A DNA stretch of 64,000 nt, from contig NZ_CP130630.1 of assembly GCF_030551255.1 (NCBI RefSeq), positions 5,313,501-5,377,500 of the forward strand, in the 5' to 3' direction. Below the pieces are notes generated by a model that was not told the DNA's origin, searched no databases, and saw only the letters and a list, made by a program, of their open reading frames with translations. This DNA comes from Streptomyces sp. NL15-2K (GTDB lineage: Bacteria > Actinomycetota > Actinomycetes > Streptomycetales > Streptomycetaceae). The first letter of the stretch is position 1; every line of letters starts with the position of its first letter. The position numbers were made by a program, and so were the translations under genes. Shown here one piece after another: positions 16,175-25,248 of the stretch.

Positions 16175-17504
16175 GGTGGGAGCGTACGTGACGCCGGTAC
16201 GACTGGGCCGCCGCCGCGTAGACGTCCGCCGTGGCGGCGGCCGCCGTGTCCCAGCCGAAGGACTGGGCGTGCCGGGCGGCGGCCGCGCCCATCCGCGCCG
16301 AGAGCGTGGGGTCGTCGGCGACATCGCGCAGCACGCGCGCGTAGTCGGCGGGCTCGTGGCCTCGTACGAGGAACCCGGTCTGTCCGTCGCGCACGGCCAC
16401 CGGCAGCCCGCCCACGGCGGCCGCCAGCACCGGCGTGCCGGCCGCCTGTGCTTCGATGGCGACGAGGCCGAAGGACTCGCTGTAGGAGGGCATGACCAGC
16501 ACGGACGCGGCCCGGAACCAGTCGGCGAGCTGCTCCTGGCCGACGGGCGGCTGGAACCGTACGACGTCGGCGATGCCCAGGCGCGCGGCCAGCTTCTGCA
16601 GACCCTCCGGCTTGGCGAGGCCGCTGCCGCTGGGGCCGCCGACGACCGGGACGAGGATGCGGGAGCGCAGTTCGGGGCGCTCGTCCAGCAGCAGTGCCAC
16701 CGCGTGCAGCAGCACGTCCGGCGCCTTCAGGGGCTGGATGCGGCCCGCGAAGAGCGGGATCAGGGCGTCCTGCGGGAGGCCGAGGCGGGCGCGGGCGGCG
16801 GCACGGCCGTCGGCGGGGCGGAAGCGGTCGAGGTTCACGCCGGGGTGTACTACGGCGACCTTGGCGGGGTCGGCGGCGTAGTGCCGGACGAGTTCGTCGG
16901 CCTCCTCGGCCGTGTTGGCGATCAGCCGGTCGGCGGCGGCGACGATCTGGGTCTCGCCGATGACGCGGGCGGCCGGCTCGGGTGTGTCGCCGTCGGCGAG
17001 GTTGGCGTTCTTGACCTTGGCCATGGTGTGCATGGCGTGCACCAGGGGGGCGCCCCAGCGCTGGGCGGCGAGCCAGCCGACGTGGCCGGAGAGCCAGTAG
17101 TGGGAGTGGACCAGGTCGTAGTAGCCGGGTCGGTGGCCGGCCCAGGCCTGCATCACGCCGTGCGTGAAGGCGCACAGCTGGGCGGGGAGCTCCTCCTTGG
17201 CGAGGCCTTCGTAGGGGCCGGCGTCGACGTGCCGGACGAGGACGCCCGGCGCGAGCTCCACGGTCGGCGGGAGGGCGGCGGTCGTGGACCGGGTGAAGAT
17301 CTCCACCTCGATGTTGATCGCGGCGAGGCGCTGCGCGAGCTCCACGATGTAGACGTTCATGCCGCCGGCGTCGCCGGTGCCGGGCTGGTGGAGCGGTGAG
17401 GTGTGCACGGACAGCATGGCGACGCGGCGGGGGCGACGGTGCAGCCGCAGTCGAGGGGGAGCCGCCGGAGAACGACGCCCGAGCCTGCTGACGTAGTGGC
17501 TCAC
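16167..17504 (-). CDS. mshA: D-inositol-3-phosphate glycosyltransferase, mycothiol biosynthesis
   Basis: 445 aa, GT4 family, GT-B fold. GTG at 17504 has an aaggagg ribosome site 8 bp upstream. Key motifs: [21 protein letters not shown] (donor-site start), [18 protein letters not shown], then [15 protein letters not shown] and the C-terminal E-x7-E motif [16 protein letters not shown]. It joins UDP-GlcNAc to inositol-3-phosphate in the first mycothiol step. Coupled to the YbjN gene downstream. Confidence 0.95.
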   Translation of the reverse strand: MSHYVSRLGRRSPAAPPRLRLHRRPRRVAMLSVHTSPLHQPGTGDAGGMNVYIVELAQRLAAINIEVEIFTRSTTAALPPTVELAPGVLVRHVDAGPYEGLAKEELPAQLCAFTHGVMQAWAGHRPGYYDLVHSHYWLSGHVGWLAAQRWGAPLVHAMHTMAKVKNANLADGDTPEPAARVIGETQIVAAADRLIANTAEEADELVRHYAADPAKVAVVHPGVNLDRFRPADGRAAARARLGLPQDALIPLFAGRIQPLKAPDVLLHAVALLLDERPELRSRILVPVVGGPSGSGLAKPEGLQKLAARLGIADVVRFQPPVGQEQLADWFRAASVLVMPSYSESFGLVAIEAQAAGTPVLAAAVGGLPVAVRDGQTGFLVRGHEPADYARVLRDVADDPTLSARMGAAAARHAQSFGWDTAAAATADVYAAAAQSYRRHVRSHHG

Positions 17505-17716
17505 GTGGCGGTCCTCCTTGTGCGGGCATGCCATACAGAGGGTGCGGGACCCTCTGAGGGCGGCAACGCCGGAAGGAGGCATTCCCATTCCGGGCGCGGG
17601 GGTTTTTGCCGAGGCATTACCCCAGATCGCTCAACCGTTCGAGGGCGGGGTGCGTCGGGAAGGCGGTGGAAGCCAGGACGGCAGAGGCCACCCAGGGCCC
17701 CTTTACCCTCGTACGC

Positions 17717-18529
17717 ATGACATCCCGCGCAGCCACCCGCCCCGTGGGAACGGTGACGCGCGGGACGACCAACCCCAACCGCCTGCGCCGCATGGACCGC
17801 TGGATCGCGGCCGCGCACGGCGCCGCACTGCGCCGCGCCGCCGATCCCGTCGCCGTCGACCTCGGCTACGGCGCCGCCCCCTGGACGGCCGTCGAACTGC
17901 TCGCCCGCCTGCGTACCGTCGCCCCACGCGCGCGCGTGGTCGGCGTCGAGATCGAACCGGCCCGGGTCGCGGCGGCGAGGCCGTACGAGCGCGACGGGCT
18001 CGCCTTCCGGCACGGCGGCTTCGAGATCCCGCTCCCCCGGCGGCCCCATCTCATCCGTGCCGCCAACGTGCTGCGGCAGTACGACGAAGCAGAGGTCGCC
18101 GCCGTATGGGAGCGGCTGTGCGGGCGGCTCGTCCCGGCGTCCGGGACCTCACCCGGCGGGCTGCTGGTCGAGGGGACCTGCGACGAGATCGGGCGCCGGC
18201 ACGTGTGGGTCGCGCTCGGTCCGGAAGGGCCGCGCACGGTCACCTTCGCGACCCGGCTGGGCTCCCTGGAGCGCCCTTCGGACCTCGCCGAGCGCCTGCC
18301 GAAGGCGCTCATCCACCGCAACGTCCCCGGCGAGCCGGTGCACGCCTTCCTCCGCGACTTCGACCGCGCGTGGGCGGCCGCCGCGCCCTACGCCTCGTAC
18401 GGCGCCCGCCAGCGCTGGATCCGGGCGGTGCGGGACCTGGCGGCCGACTGGCCGGTGACGGACGGGCCCGTCCGGTGGCGGCAGGGCGAAGTGACGGTGG
18501 CGTGGAGGGCGTTGGCGCCGCGCCGCTGA
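17717..18529 (+). CDS. Class I SAM-dependent methyltransferase
   Basis: 270 aa from ATG at 17717. DPVAVDLGYGAAPWTAVELLARL is motif I and VVGVEIEPARVAAARPY motif II of the Rossmann methyltransferase fold. The rest (GLLVEGTCDEIGRRHVWVAL, HRNVPGEPVHAFLRDFDRAW) is conserved among actinobacterial homologues near mshA, substrate unknown. Divergent from mshA, sharing a 212-bp promoter region. Confidence 0.83.
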   Translation: MTSRAATRPVGTVTRGTTNPNRLRRMDRWIAAAHGAALRRAADPVAVDLGYGAAPWTAVELLARLRTVAPRARVVGVEIEPARVAAARPYERDGLAFRHGGFEIPLPRRPHLIRAANVLRQYDEAEVAAVWERLCGRLVPASGTSPGGLLVEGTCDEIGRRHVWVALGPEGPRTVTFATRLGSLERPSDLAERLPKALIHRNVPGEPVHAFLRDFDRAWAAAAPYASYGARQRWIRAVRDLAADWPVTDGPVRWRQGEVTVAWRALAPRR

Positions 18530-18604
18530 ACCCGGTCCCGCGGATACCTCCCGGCCGGCGGGGAACGATCTCCGTGAGTCGTTCGTCACACAGGCGGGGA
18601 GATC

Positions 18605-18660
18605 GTCTTGCCTGGGATGGACCGGGGATGGGCCGGAGATGGACCGGGGATGGAGGGGCG
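18605..18660. repeat. Short GGATGGACCGGG-type tandem repeat
   Basis: Three to four imperfect copies of a 12-bp ggatggaccggg unit are followed by a purine-rich run, in the 271-bp gap before the NlpC/P60 gene. Nothing else is recognised in this gap. Confidence 0.6.
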
Positions 18661-18800
18661 GGAAGGGAGGGGCGGAGAGGGGGAAGCACTGACTCCGTCG
18701 TCGTGCACACCCTGCGCGTGGACCTCTGTCGTTTTGCGCGCATTCATGGCACGATCCCCCAGGCATCCGTAAGTTACTGACGGTTAATCAGTTTGGGGGC

Positions 18801-19880
18801 ATGGGTATGCGTACGGGCAAGCGTGGCCTGATCGCGGCGGCCGTGACCGTGGTCTGCGCGGTCACCGTGCTGGCGGCTCCGGGCACGGCGTTCGCGAGTC
18901 CCAGCCCGACACCGACCCCGACCGCGTCCCCGAGCCCCTTGCCCAACAAGGACCTTGAGGCCGTACGCCTGAAGCTCGACCAGCTCTACCGCGAGGCCGC
19001 CGCCGCCACGGACGCGTACAACGCCGCCGAGGAGAAGGCCGAGAAGCAGTCGGCGGAGATCGTGCAGCTGGCGAAGAAGATCGTCGAGGGCCAGGAGAAG
19101 CTGGACGAGTTGAAGGAGCGCGCGGGTGCCGCCGCCCGCGCGCAGTACCGCAGCGGCGGGCTGCCGGACGAGGCGCAGCTGATGCTCAGCGACAACCCGC
19201 GGCAGTTCCTCGACGGCGCCGGCCGGGTGCTCCAGGGCCAGCGCGCCACCAAGGCCCTGATCGGCGAAATGACCCGCACCCAGCAGGACTTGGAGCTGTA
19301 CGCCAAGGACGCCTCCGCCCAGTGGAAGAAGCTGGAGGCGGGCCGCAAGGCCAAGGCGGCGGCCCAGAAGAAGATCGAGAAGCAGATCGCGGCCGCCGAG
19401 AAGCTCGAATCCCGGCTGGAGAAGGCGGACAAGGAGCGCCTCGCCCGGCTGGAGGAGGAGGCCGCCCTCAAGGCCCAGACCGCCTGGCTCGACACCGGCG
19501 TCCTCGACGACGTCAGCGGCGAGGCCACGGAGGCGGGCAAGAAGGCGGTGAAGTACGCCACGGCCCAGATCGGAAAGCCGTACGGATGGGGCGAGGAGGG
19601 ACCGAAGGCGTACGACTGCTCCGGCCTGACCTCACAGGCCTGGGCGAGCGCCGGGACGGCCATCCCGCGTACCTCGCAGGAGCAGTGGAAGCAGCTGAAG
19701 CGGGTCGACGTCGAGGACATGCGCCCCGGAGACCTGATCATCTACTTCAAGGACGCCAGTCACGTCGCGATGTACATCGGCGACGGGGCGATGGTGCACG
19801 CCCCGCGGCCGAACCGCACGGTGACGATCGCAGGGGCGGGGTCCATGCCGATCCTCGCGGTGGTACGGCCGGGGGCGTGA
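18801..19880 (+). CDS. Secreted NlpC/P60 peptidoglycan endopeptidase (RipA-like)
   Basis: 359 aa. Signal peptide residues 1-32 (cleavage near AFA-SPS), Pro/Thr/Ser spacer, a long coiled-coil region about 50-225, and a C-terminal NlpC/P60 domain with C273 (YDCSGLTSQAW), H321 (DASHVAMYIGDG) and H333. It should cut D-Glu-gamma-meso/LL-Dap bonds in cell wall peptides; the coiled coil probably inhibits or positions the enzyme. An alternative ATG lies two codons downstream. Confidence 0.92.
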   Translation: MGMRTGKRGLIAAAVTVVCAVTVLAAPGTAFASPSPTPTPTASPSPLPNKDLEAVRLKLDQLYREAAAATDAYNAAEEKAEKQSAEIVQLAKKIVEGQEKLDELKERAGAAARAQYRSGGLPDEAQLMLSDNPRQFLDGAGRVLQGQRATKALIGEMTRTQQDLELYAKDASAQWKKLEAGRKAKAAAQKKIEKQIAAAEKLESRLEKADKERLARLEEEAALKAQTAWLDTGVLDDVSGEATEAGKKAVKYATAQIGKPYGWGEEGPKAYDCSGLTSQAWASAGTAIPRTSQEQWKQLKRVDVEDMRPGDLIIYFKDASHVAMYIGDGAMVHAPRPNRTVTIAGAGSMPILAVVRPGA

Positions 19881-20260
19881 GCCCGGCGATCGTGTAAACG
19901 GGTAAACCCGGTGAGCGTGTAAACGGGTAAACCCGGTGAGCGTAAACGGGTAAACCCGGTGAGCCTGGCGGCAAGAGGGTAAGCCGGGCAATCCGGACGG
20001 CTCTCGTGACCACCACCACGTGACCTGCCCCACGCCCAAACCCCCGCCAAACCCCCGGGGGACGTGACCTTCGTCATCCCCCGCCCGCCGCCGACCTGTC
20101 CAACTGCGATACGGATCGCGGCATATGACAGCGGCCAGCGTCCACGCGACCTGCCTCACACCATTCCGTTGCGGCGCCGACAACCGCTATGGTCCCCGTC
20201 GGTAGGTCGAGGTCCCTCGCCCTGCCCGTGCCCTCGGGGGGAGGGAAGGAACCCAAGACG
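19881..20260. other. 380-bp intergenic region with tandem palindromic repeats
   Basis: The left part holds the 19892-19964 array. The remainder (about 19990-20255) has no recognised gene; it should include the promoter of the phosphatase gene at 20261. Confidence 0.6.
19892..19964. repeat. 25-bp tandem repeat, three copies, each with a dyad
   Basis: Copies 19892-19916 and 19917-19941 are identical; the third (19942-19964) lacks 2 bp. Each contains the dyad cgggtaaacccg. It starts 12 bp after the NlpC/P60 stop and could form serial weak hairpins. Confidence 0.88.
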
Positions 20261-21646
20261 ATGCCCGTACCCATACCGCGGCAGAGAGGGATCCCGGCCG
20301 TGGAGAGTGGTCAGGCGCAGCCCGCGTCCTCAGGCACCGGCCCCTCCAGGGAAGAGTCCCCGCTCACGCAGGACCCGGCCGGAAAAACCACGGCCGGAAA
20401 AACCGGCGCCACGCCCACGAACGCCGCCGCGACCGCCACGACCGCCAGGACCGCCACGACCGCCACGACCGCCACGACCAACCTGACGCTGCTGGTGATC
20501 GAGGACGATCCGGGCGGCTCGACGGTCGTGCCCGAGCTGCTGGACTCGGCCGGCAAGCCGATCCGCGTCCGCACCGCCCGCAACCTCACCGAGGCCGAGC
20601 GGCTGCTCACCGACGACGTCCAGTGCATCCTGCTGGACCTCGCGCTGCCCGCCCCGGGCCGGGCCGAGGACGACGACGAGCTGGCCGTACTGAAGCACGT
20701 ACTGAAGCTCGCGCCCCGGCACGCCGTCCTCGCGCTCACCGCGTCCGGTGACGCCGAACGCGGCGCCGACGCGGTGCGGGTGGGCGCCCAGGACTACCTC
20801 TTCCGGGACGAGCTGGACGGACGGCTGCTGAGCCGGGCGATCCGGTACGCGGTGGAGCGGAAACGGTCCGACACGGCCGAGCGACGGCTCGCCGAGGGCC
20901 GGATGCGCGCCCAGGAGAACCGCCGCCTGGAACGCGGCCTGCTGCCCACACCGCTGCTCGATGGCTCCCCGCTCCGCTTCGCCGCCCGCTACCGCCCCGG
21001 CCGCTCGCGCGCCCTGCTCGGCGGTGACTTCTACGACACTGTCCGCACCCCGGACGGCACGGTCCACGCCATGATCGGCGACGTCTGCGGCCACGGCCCG
21101 GACGAGGCGGCGCTCGGCGTGGAGCTGCGCATCGCGTGGCGCGCGCTGACCCTGGCGGGGCTGTGCGGCGACGAACTCCTCGGCACCCTCCAGCAGGTCC
21201 TGGAGCACGAGCGCTCCGACGAAGAGATCTTCGCGACCCTGTGCACGGTGGACATCTCCCCCGACGGCCGCCGCGCGGGCCTGTGCCTGGCCGGACACCC
21301 GTCCCCCCTGGTCGCCCGCCCGGGCCGGCCGGCCCAACTGCTGCCGTACGACAACAACGGCCCCGCCCTCGGCCTGCTGCCCGGCGCCCGCTGGCCGCGG
21401 ATGCAGGTGGAGCTGGGCGCCGAGTGGAGCCTGATGCTCTACACCGACGGCCTGATCGAGGGCCGCGTCGGCAAGGGCGGGGAGCGGCTCGGTCAGGACG
21501 GCATGGTGGCCATGGTCCGCCGACAGCTCTCCGAGGGTTTGCGCGGCGAGGAGTTGCTGCGGGCCGCGGTGAACGAGGTGCGGGACCTCAACGGGGGCGA
21601 GCTGACGGACGACGTGGCGGTCGTGCTGCTGGACCGGGTGCCGTAA
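20261..21646 (+). CDS. Receiver-PP2C (SpoIIE/RsbU-type) serine/threonine phosphatase
   Basis: 461 aa from ATG 20261 with ggagggaagga upstream. A Thr/Ala-rich N-terminal linker (about 40-73) built from a gccacgacc DNA repeat precedes a receiver domain with E81/D82/D83 and acceptor D126 (CILLDLALP). A helical linker leads to the PP2C-type domain: ALLGGDFYDTVR, MIGDVCGHGPDEAALGVELR, LYTDGLIEGR and LTDDVAVVLL hold the metal-binding Asp residues. It probably dephosphorylates an anti-sigma-factor antagonist under control of an unidentified kinase. Confidence 0.9.
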   Translation: MPVPIPRQRGIPAVESGQAQPASSGTGPSREESPLTQDPAGKTTAGKTGATPTNAAATATTARTATTATTATTNLTLLVIEDDPGGSTVVPELLDSAGKPIRVRTARNLTEAERLLTDDVQCILLDLALPAPGRAEDDDELAVLKHVLKLAPRHAVLALTASGDAERGADAVRVGAQDYLFRDELDGRLLSRAIRYAVERKRSDTAERRLAEGRMRAQENRRLERGLLPTPLLDGSPLRFAARYRPGRSRALLGGDFYDTVRTPDGTVHAMIGDVCGHGPDEAALGVELRIAWRALTLAGLCGDELLGTLQQVLEHERSDEEIFATLCTVDISPDGRRAGLCLAGHPSPLVARPGRPAQLLPYDNNGPALGLLPGARWPRMQVELGAEWSLMLYTDGLIEGRVGKGGERLGQDGMVAMVRRQLSEGLRGEELLRAAVNEVRDLNGGELTDDVAVVLLDRVP

Positions 21647-21716
21647 CCGGGCCGGGCAGGACCGAGCGCCTCAACGCTGCCGGGCCCGCCGAGCGCCTCG
21701 ACGCCGCGTCAGATAC

Positions 21717-22067
21717 TCAGCGACCGCCGTTGTAGGGCCCGTAAGGCCCGTCGCTGCTGGAGCCCCGGCGGCTGCGGCCGCCGCCCGGGAGGCCGCGCAG
21801 GGCGGGGCGGACGTCGACCATGTACACGATCGTCGCGATGAGGCCGATGATCGGCAGGAACGACAGGATGTTGAAGATCAGGTTCACCACGAAGGCGAGC
21901 CCGAGGATGATCAGCCAGAAAGGCTTGGTCTTCTTGTCGGCCGCGCGATAGGCGTCCTCGCGGCGCGTGGCGGCGTCGATCAACGCGAAGCCGCTGAAAA
22001 GGATCAGGGCCATGCTCAGCAGCCACATGAACCCTGCGAACCCCTGCATCAGCACTACGTCCACCAC
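21717..22067 (-). CDS. DUF2516 membrane protein
   Basis: 116 aa if started at GTG 22067; ATG 22049 (MQGFAGFMWLL) is equally plausible. Helices at about residues 11-30 and 50-85 (PFWLIILGLAFVVNLIFNIL, FLPIIGLIATIVYMVDV) with a Gly/Arg/Ser-rich cytoplasmic tail. Function unknown. The order XRE - HbhA-like - DUF2516 matches Rv0474-Rv0476 of M. tuberculosis. Confidence 0.82.
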   Translation of the reverse strand: MVDVVLMQGFAGFMWLLSMALILFSGFALIDAATRREDAYRAADKKTKPFWLIILGLAFVVNLIFNILSFLPIIGLIATIVYMVDVRPALRGLPGGGRSRRGSSSDGPYGPYNGGR

Positions 22068-22178
22068 CCGACTCGGCTCGTCCCTACGCGGTCACCGTAC
22101 CCGGTCCCGCAAGCCCGCTACCCGAACAACGGGCCGAGCACTCCGAGAGTGCCCGGCCCGGCATCCTGCCGCCGCTTC

Positions 22179-22826
22179 TTACTTCGCGGGCGGCGTGGTC
22201 TTCTTGGCGGTGGTGGTCTTGCGGGCCGGAGCCTTCTTGGCGGCGGGCTTCTTCGCCGGGGCGGGGGCGGCCTCGGCCTCGGCGGGCTTCGGCTCCTCCT
22301 TGACCTCGACCGGCTGCGGCTTCGGCTCGGTCTTCGGCTCCAGTTCCTCGATCTCCTCGGCGGCCTCGCCGCGCCAGACCTTCACGGCCTGCTCGCCGTG
22401 CTCGGCGACCTTCTCGTAGGTCTCGCGGGCCTTGACCGCGTACTCGGCGGCGACGCCGACACTGCGCAGGGCGAAGTCCTGGGCGCTCTCGCCGAACTTC
22501 TTCAGGTCCGCGTCGATCGTGCTGCCGAGCTTCTTGAAGTCACCGTCGAGGGTGGTGATGAACTCGCCGACCTTGGCCTGGAGGGTCTCCTGCGCCTCCT
22601 TGGCCTTGGCACCGGCCTCCTTGGCGCGCGCCTGGGCCTTCTCCTGGACGGCCTTGGGGTCGGTGTTGCGGACCGCGTCGATGCGGGACGGGGCCTCGGC
22701 GCGCAGCTGCTCCACCAGACCCGGCACCTTCTTGGCCTGCTGCAGGGCCAGGTCGGCCGTGCCGGCGGCGAAGTAGAACGGGGTCGGGTCGCTGAAGGTC
22801 TTGCGCAGGTCGTCGGTGATGGCCAT
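22179..22826 (-). CDS. HbhA-like helical protein with Lys/Ala/Pro-rich tail
   Basis: 215 aa. The N-terminal 150 residues are amphipathic helix (ADLALQQAKKVPGLVEQLRAE), as in mycobacterial heparin-binding haemagglutinin. An acidic Glu/Pro hinge (EELEPKTEPKPQPVEVKEE) is followed by a basic tail of KKPAAKKAP-type repeats resembling histone H1-like tails. The tail could bind DNA, teichoic polymers or polyphosphate. No signal peptide. Downstream of an XRE regulator in conserved order. Confidence 0.78.
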   Translation of the reverse strand: MAITDDLRKTFSDPTPFYFAAGTADLALQQAKKVPGLVEQLRAEAPSRIDAVRNTDPKAVQEKAQARAKEAGAKAKEAQETLQAKVGEFITTLDGDFKKLGSTIDADLKKFGESAQDFALRSVGVAAEYAVKARETYEKVAEHGEQAVKVWRGEAAEEIEELEPKTEPKPQPVEVKEEPKPAEAEAAPAPAKKPAAKKAPARKTTTAKKTTPPAK

Positions 22827-22919
22827 GGTGAGGGTCCTCCCGGATTCACGTTCGGCTGAGGGTTTTGTGGTCCGCAGTCGGGCGGTCGGCGGCTGTCACT
22901 GCCACTCCCGTGGCCAGGT

Positions 22920-23450
22920 CTAACCGGCCGCCTGCTGCGGGTCGGCGTCGCTGTCGCCGGTCGTGCGGGTGCCGTCCACGGCGTTGGCTCTGTCCTGAGC
23001 GTCCTGGGCGTCCTGGGCGTCCTGGGCATCCTTCGCGCCGTCGCTCCGCGCGTCCTGCGCGATCTGCCCGTCCGCACCGGAGGTCTCGTCGCCGTCGATC
23101 CCGAATCCGTTCTCCTTGCGGAAGGACTCGTAGATCTGGAGCAGCACCTGCTTCTGCCGCTCGTTCAGCGTGGGATCGGCGAGTATGACGGCACGCGTCT
23201 CCACCTCGTCGAGATCCCGCTCGGCGTCGAGAATTCCGGCACGCACGTACAAGGTCTCGGCGGAGATCCGCAGCGCCTTGGCGACCTGCTGCAGCACCTC
23301 CGCGCTCGGCTTGCGCAGCCCGCGCTCGATCTGGCTCAGATACGGATTGGACACCCCGGCGGCATCGGCGAGCTGCCTGAGCGACAGCTGCGCGTTGCGC
23401 CGCTGCTCGCGCAGGTATTCACCGAGATTGCCGACGTTGAGCGTTGCCAT
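22920..23450 (-). CDS. XRE-family regulator of the HbhA-like gene
   Basis: 176 aa from ATG 23450. HTH_3 domain at residues 10-65: LRQLADAAGVSNPYLSQIERGLRKPSAEVL. The middle region (ILADPTLNERQKQVLLQIYESF) is conserved in the Rv0474 family. The C-terminus is an acidic tail containing DAQ repeated four times, encoded by a near-perfect 9-bp tandem repeat. It likely binds the palindrome 31 bp upstream of its own start. Confidence 0.88.
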   Translation of the reverse strand: MATLNVGNLGEYLREQRRNAQLSLRQLADAAGVSNPYLSQIERGLRKPSAEVLQQVAKALRISAETLYVRAGILDAERDLDEVETRAVILADPTLNERQKQVLLQIYESFRKENGFGIDGDETSGADGQIAQDARSDGAKDAQDAQDAQDAQDRANAVDGTRTTGDSDADPQQAAG

Positions 23451-23480
23451 GCCTCCACCTTGCACCACCGCCGCTAACTA

Positions 23481-23500
23481 TTGCAAGCACCTGCTTGCAA
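23481..23500. promoter_or_regulatory. Palindromic operator upstream of the XRE gene
   Basis: ttgcaagca and tgcttgcaa form perfect 9-bp arms around a 2-bp centre. AT content is high for this genome, and the site is 31 bp before the XRE start. An autoregulatory operator is the simplest reading. Confidence 0.7.
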
Positions 23501-23692
23501 AAGTGCGCCACGCCACGCGCGGGACCACTCGTCCGGCCCGACCCATCTTGTCCGTTCACGGTCCGAGGTAGGTGTACGTGCGGGCGTACACGCCGAAGCC
23601 CGTGGACTCATAGAGCCGTTCGGGAACGCCGTACCCACTTTTTTGTGGGTACTTGGCAGCGCGCGGGGCACGGCGGAGGCTGGTGGCAGTGA

Positions 23693-24046
23693 TCAGGGGG
23701 CGGCCATCTTCTCCAGGCGGCGGTGGCCCCAGTCGGAAAGGGGGGTCAGAGCCTCGGAGAGTTCGCGGCCGAAGTCCGTGAGGGAGTAGACGGTCTTCAG
23801 CGGCAGTACGTCGTGCACTTCGCGGTGCACCAGCCCGTCCGTCTCCATCTCGCGCAGCGCCTGCGTCAGCACCTTCTCGGTGAGGCCGGGCAGCCGGCGG
23901 CGCAGTTCGCCCGGGCGGTGCGGGCCGGACTCCAGCAGCCACAGCAGCGTGGTCTTCCACTTGCCGTCGATCACGGAGATCGCGGCGGTCACTCCACAGA
24001 CGTTCGGGTCATGGGCACGTCCGCGCGTCACGCCTACCCCTTTCAT
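23693..24046 (-). CDS. HxlR-family transcriptional regulator
   Basis: 117 aa. Winged helix with AISVIDGKWKTTLLWLLESGPHRPGELRRRLPGLTEKVLTQALREME. C17 (NVCGV) sits where redox- or electrophile-sensing HxlR members carry a reactive Cys. A GTG at 24031 with aaagggg upstream is an alternative start. Divergent from the imine-reductase-like gene with a 60-bp shared promoter, so it probably controls it. Confidence 0.87.
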   Translation of the reverse strand: MKGVGVTRGRAHDPNVCGVTAAISVIDGKWKTTLLWLLESGPHRPGELRRRLPGLTEKVLTQALREMETDGLVHREVHDVLPLKTVYSLTDFGRELSEALTPLSDWGHRRLEKMAAP

Positions 24047-24106
24047 CAGCCTTCGTCAGCAATTGTCAGTTTTTTCAATCGTAGCTGTTCTCAAGGGAGT
24101 TGAACC

Positions 24107-24994
24107 TTGTCCACGTCCACTGACCAGTCTGCCGTCACCGTCCTCGGTCTGGGCCCGATGGGCCGGGCGCTGGCCGGCGCCTTCGTGGCCGCCGGGCTGC
24201 GGACCACGGTCTGGAACCGCACGCCGGGCCGGGACGGTGAGCTGCTCAAGCGCGGGGCGATCGGTGCCGGGTCGGCGGCCGAGGCGGTCGCCGCGAGCCC
24301 GCTGACCGTCGTCTGCGTCGTGAACTACGACGCGTCCGACAGCGTCCTGCGGGACGAGGCCGTCACCGCCGCCCTCAAGGGCCGTACCGTCGTGAACCTG
24401 ACCGCCGACATCCCCGACCGCGCCCGGGACACGGCGCACTGGGCGGCGGCCCACGGGATCCGCTACCTGGACGGCGCGATCATGACGCCGACGCCGACCA
24501 TCGGGACCCCGGACGCGGTGTTCATCCACAGCGGGCCCACGGAGCTGTACCGGGAGCACCGGCCGGTGCTGGACGCGCTGGACGGCACCCACACCCACCT
24601 CGGCGAGGAGATCGGCCGGGCCGCCGGTTACGACATCGCCCTGCTCGACATCTTCTGGACGGCGATGGCCGGCTACGCGCACGCGGTGGCGGTGGCCCGG
24701 GCCGAGGGCATCACCGCGCGGGACCTGGCCCCCTTCGCCCAGGGCATCGCCGCGATCCTGCCACCGCTCTTCGAGGAGTGGGCGGACGACGTCGACAACG
24801 GCAGCTTCTCCGGCGAGCTCAACCCGATCACCTCGACGGTGTCCTCGATGGCCCACATCGTCCACGCCTCCGAGGCCCACGGCATCGACGCGAGTGTGAT
24901 GCGCGCGGCCGAGGGCCAGGCCCGCAGGGTCATCGCGCTCGGCCACGGCACGGACGGGTACATGCGGGTCACGGAGCTGCTGGGCCGCCGTTGA
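24107..24994 (+). CDS. Imine-reductase-like NADP-dependent oxidoreductase
   Basis: 295 aa starting at TTG with an aagggag site 8 bp upstream. N-terminal Rossmann domain: VTVLGLGPMGRALAGAFVAAG and TTVWNRTPGR (NADPH preference). The C-terminal helical domain has the IRED/beta-hydroxyacid-dehydrogenase dimer helix ALLDIFWTAMAGYAHA, whose Asp is at the usual catalytic position, and SSMAHIVHAS. Probably reduces imines or short hydroxyacids. The substrate is not inferable. Confidence 0.85.
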   Translation: MSTSTDQSAVTVLGLGPMGRALAGAFVAAGLRTTVWNRTPGRDGELLKRGAIGAGSAAEAVAASPLTVVCVVNYDASDSVLRDEAVTAALKGRTVVNLTADIPDRARDTAHWAAAHGIRYLDGAIMTPTPTIGTPDAVFIHSGPTELYREHRPVLDALDGTHTHLGEEIGRAAGYDIALLDIFWTAMAGYAHAVAVARAEGITARDLAPFAQGIAAILPPLFEEWADDVDNGSFSGELNPITSTVSSMAHIVHASEAHGIDASVMRAAEGQARRVIALGHGTDGYMRVTELLGRR

Positions 24995-25038
24995 GGCGAC
25001 CATCCGGCCGGGAAACCGGCGGAAAACCGATGGCGGCC

Positions 25039-25071
25039 GTCATGCGGGGCCAGTACCGTCCCCCGCATGAC
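25039..25071 (+). terminator. Terminator after the imine-reductase-like gene
   Basis: Perfect 11-bp stem (gtcatgcgggg with ccccgcatgac) around an 11-base loop, 45 bp past the stop. A second hairpin (25108-25130, stem cccggcctc) follows. Confidence 0.8.
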
Positions 25072-25163
25072 TGCCGGGTCGGCCTCGTGCCGTGAGCGAG
25101 TTGGGTGCCCGGCCTCTGAGTGAGGCCGGGGCGGGCCAGGAGCCCGCCTCTTTCTCTGCGCCG

Positions 25164-25212
25164 CCTTCGAAACACCTTGAAGGACCTTCGAAAACCTTCG
25201 AAGACCTTCCAG
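25164..25212. repeat. Five helically phased 10-bp repeats upstream of the nitroreductase-hemerythrin gene
   Basis: Units resembling accttcgaaa recur about every 10 bp, five times, ending about 37 bp before the GTG at 25249. One turn-per-unit spacing and TTCGAA dyads suggest cooperative protein binding or a simple expansion. Confidence 0.65.
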
Positions 25213-25248
25213 AGAAGCCAGCGACAGCGAAATGAGAAAGAAGACAGC

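Noticed and set aside
18530..18800. c-di-AMP riboswitch upstream of the NlpC/P60 gene
   Set aside because: Such riboswitches precede some Streptomyces wall hydrolase genes, but only purine-rich repeats and a likely promoter were seen here.
23481..23500. Nur box (TTGCA-type) upstream of the XRE gene
   Set aside because: Spacing between the TTGCAA elements does not match the Nur consensus as I remember it, and the site fits an XRE palindrome better.
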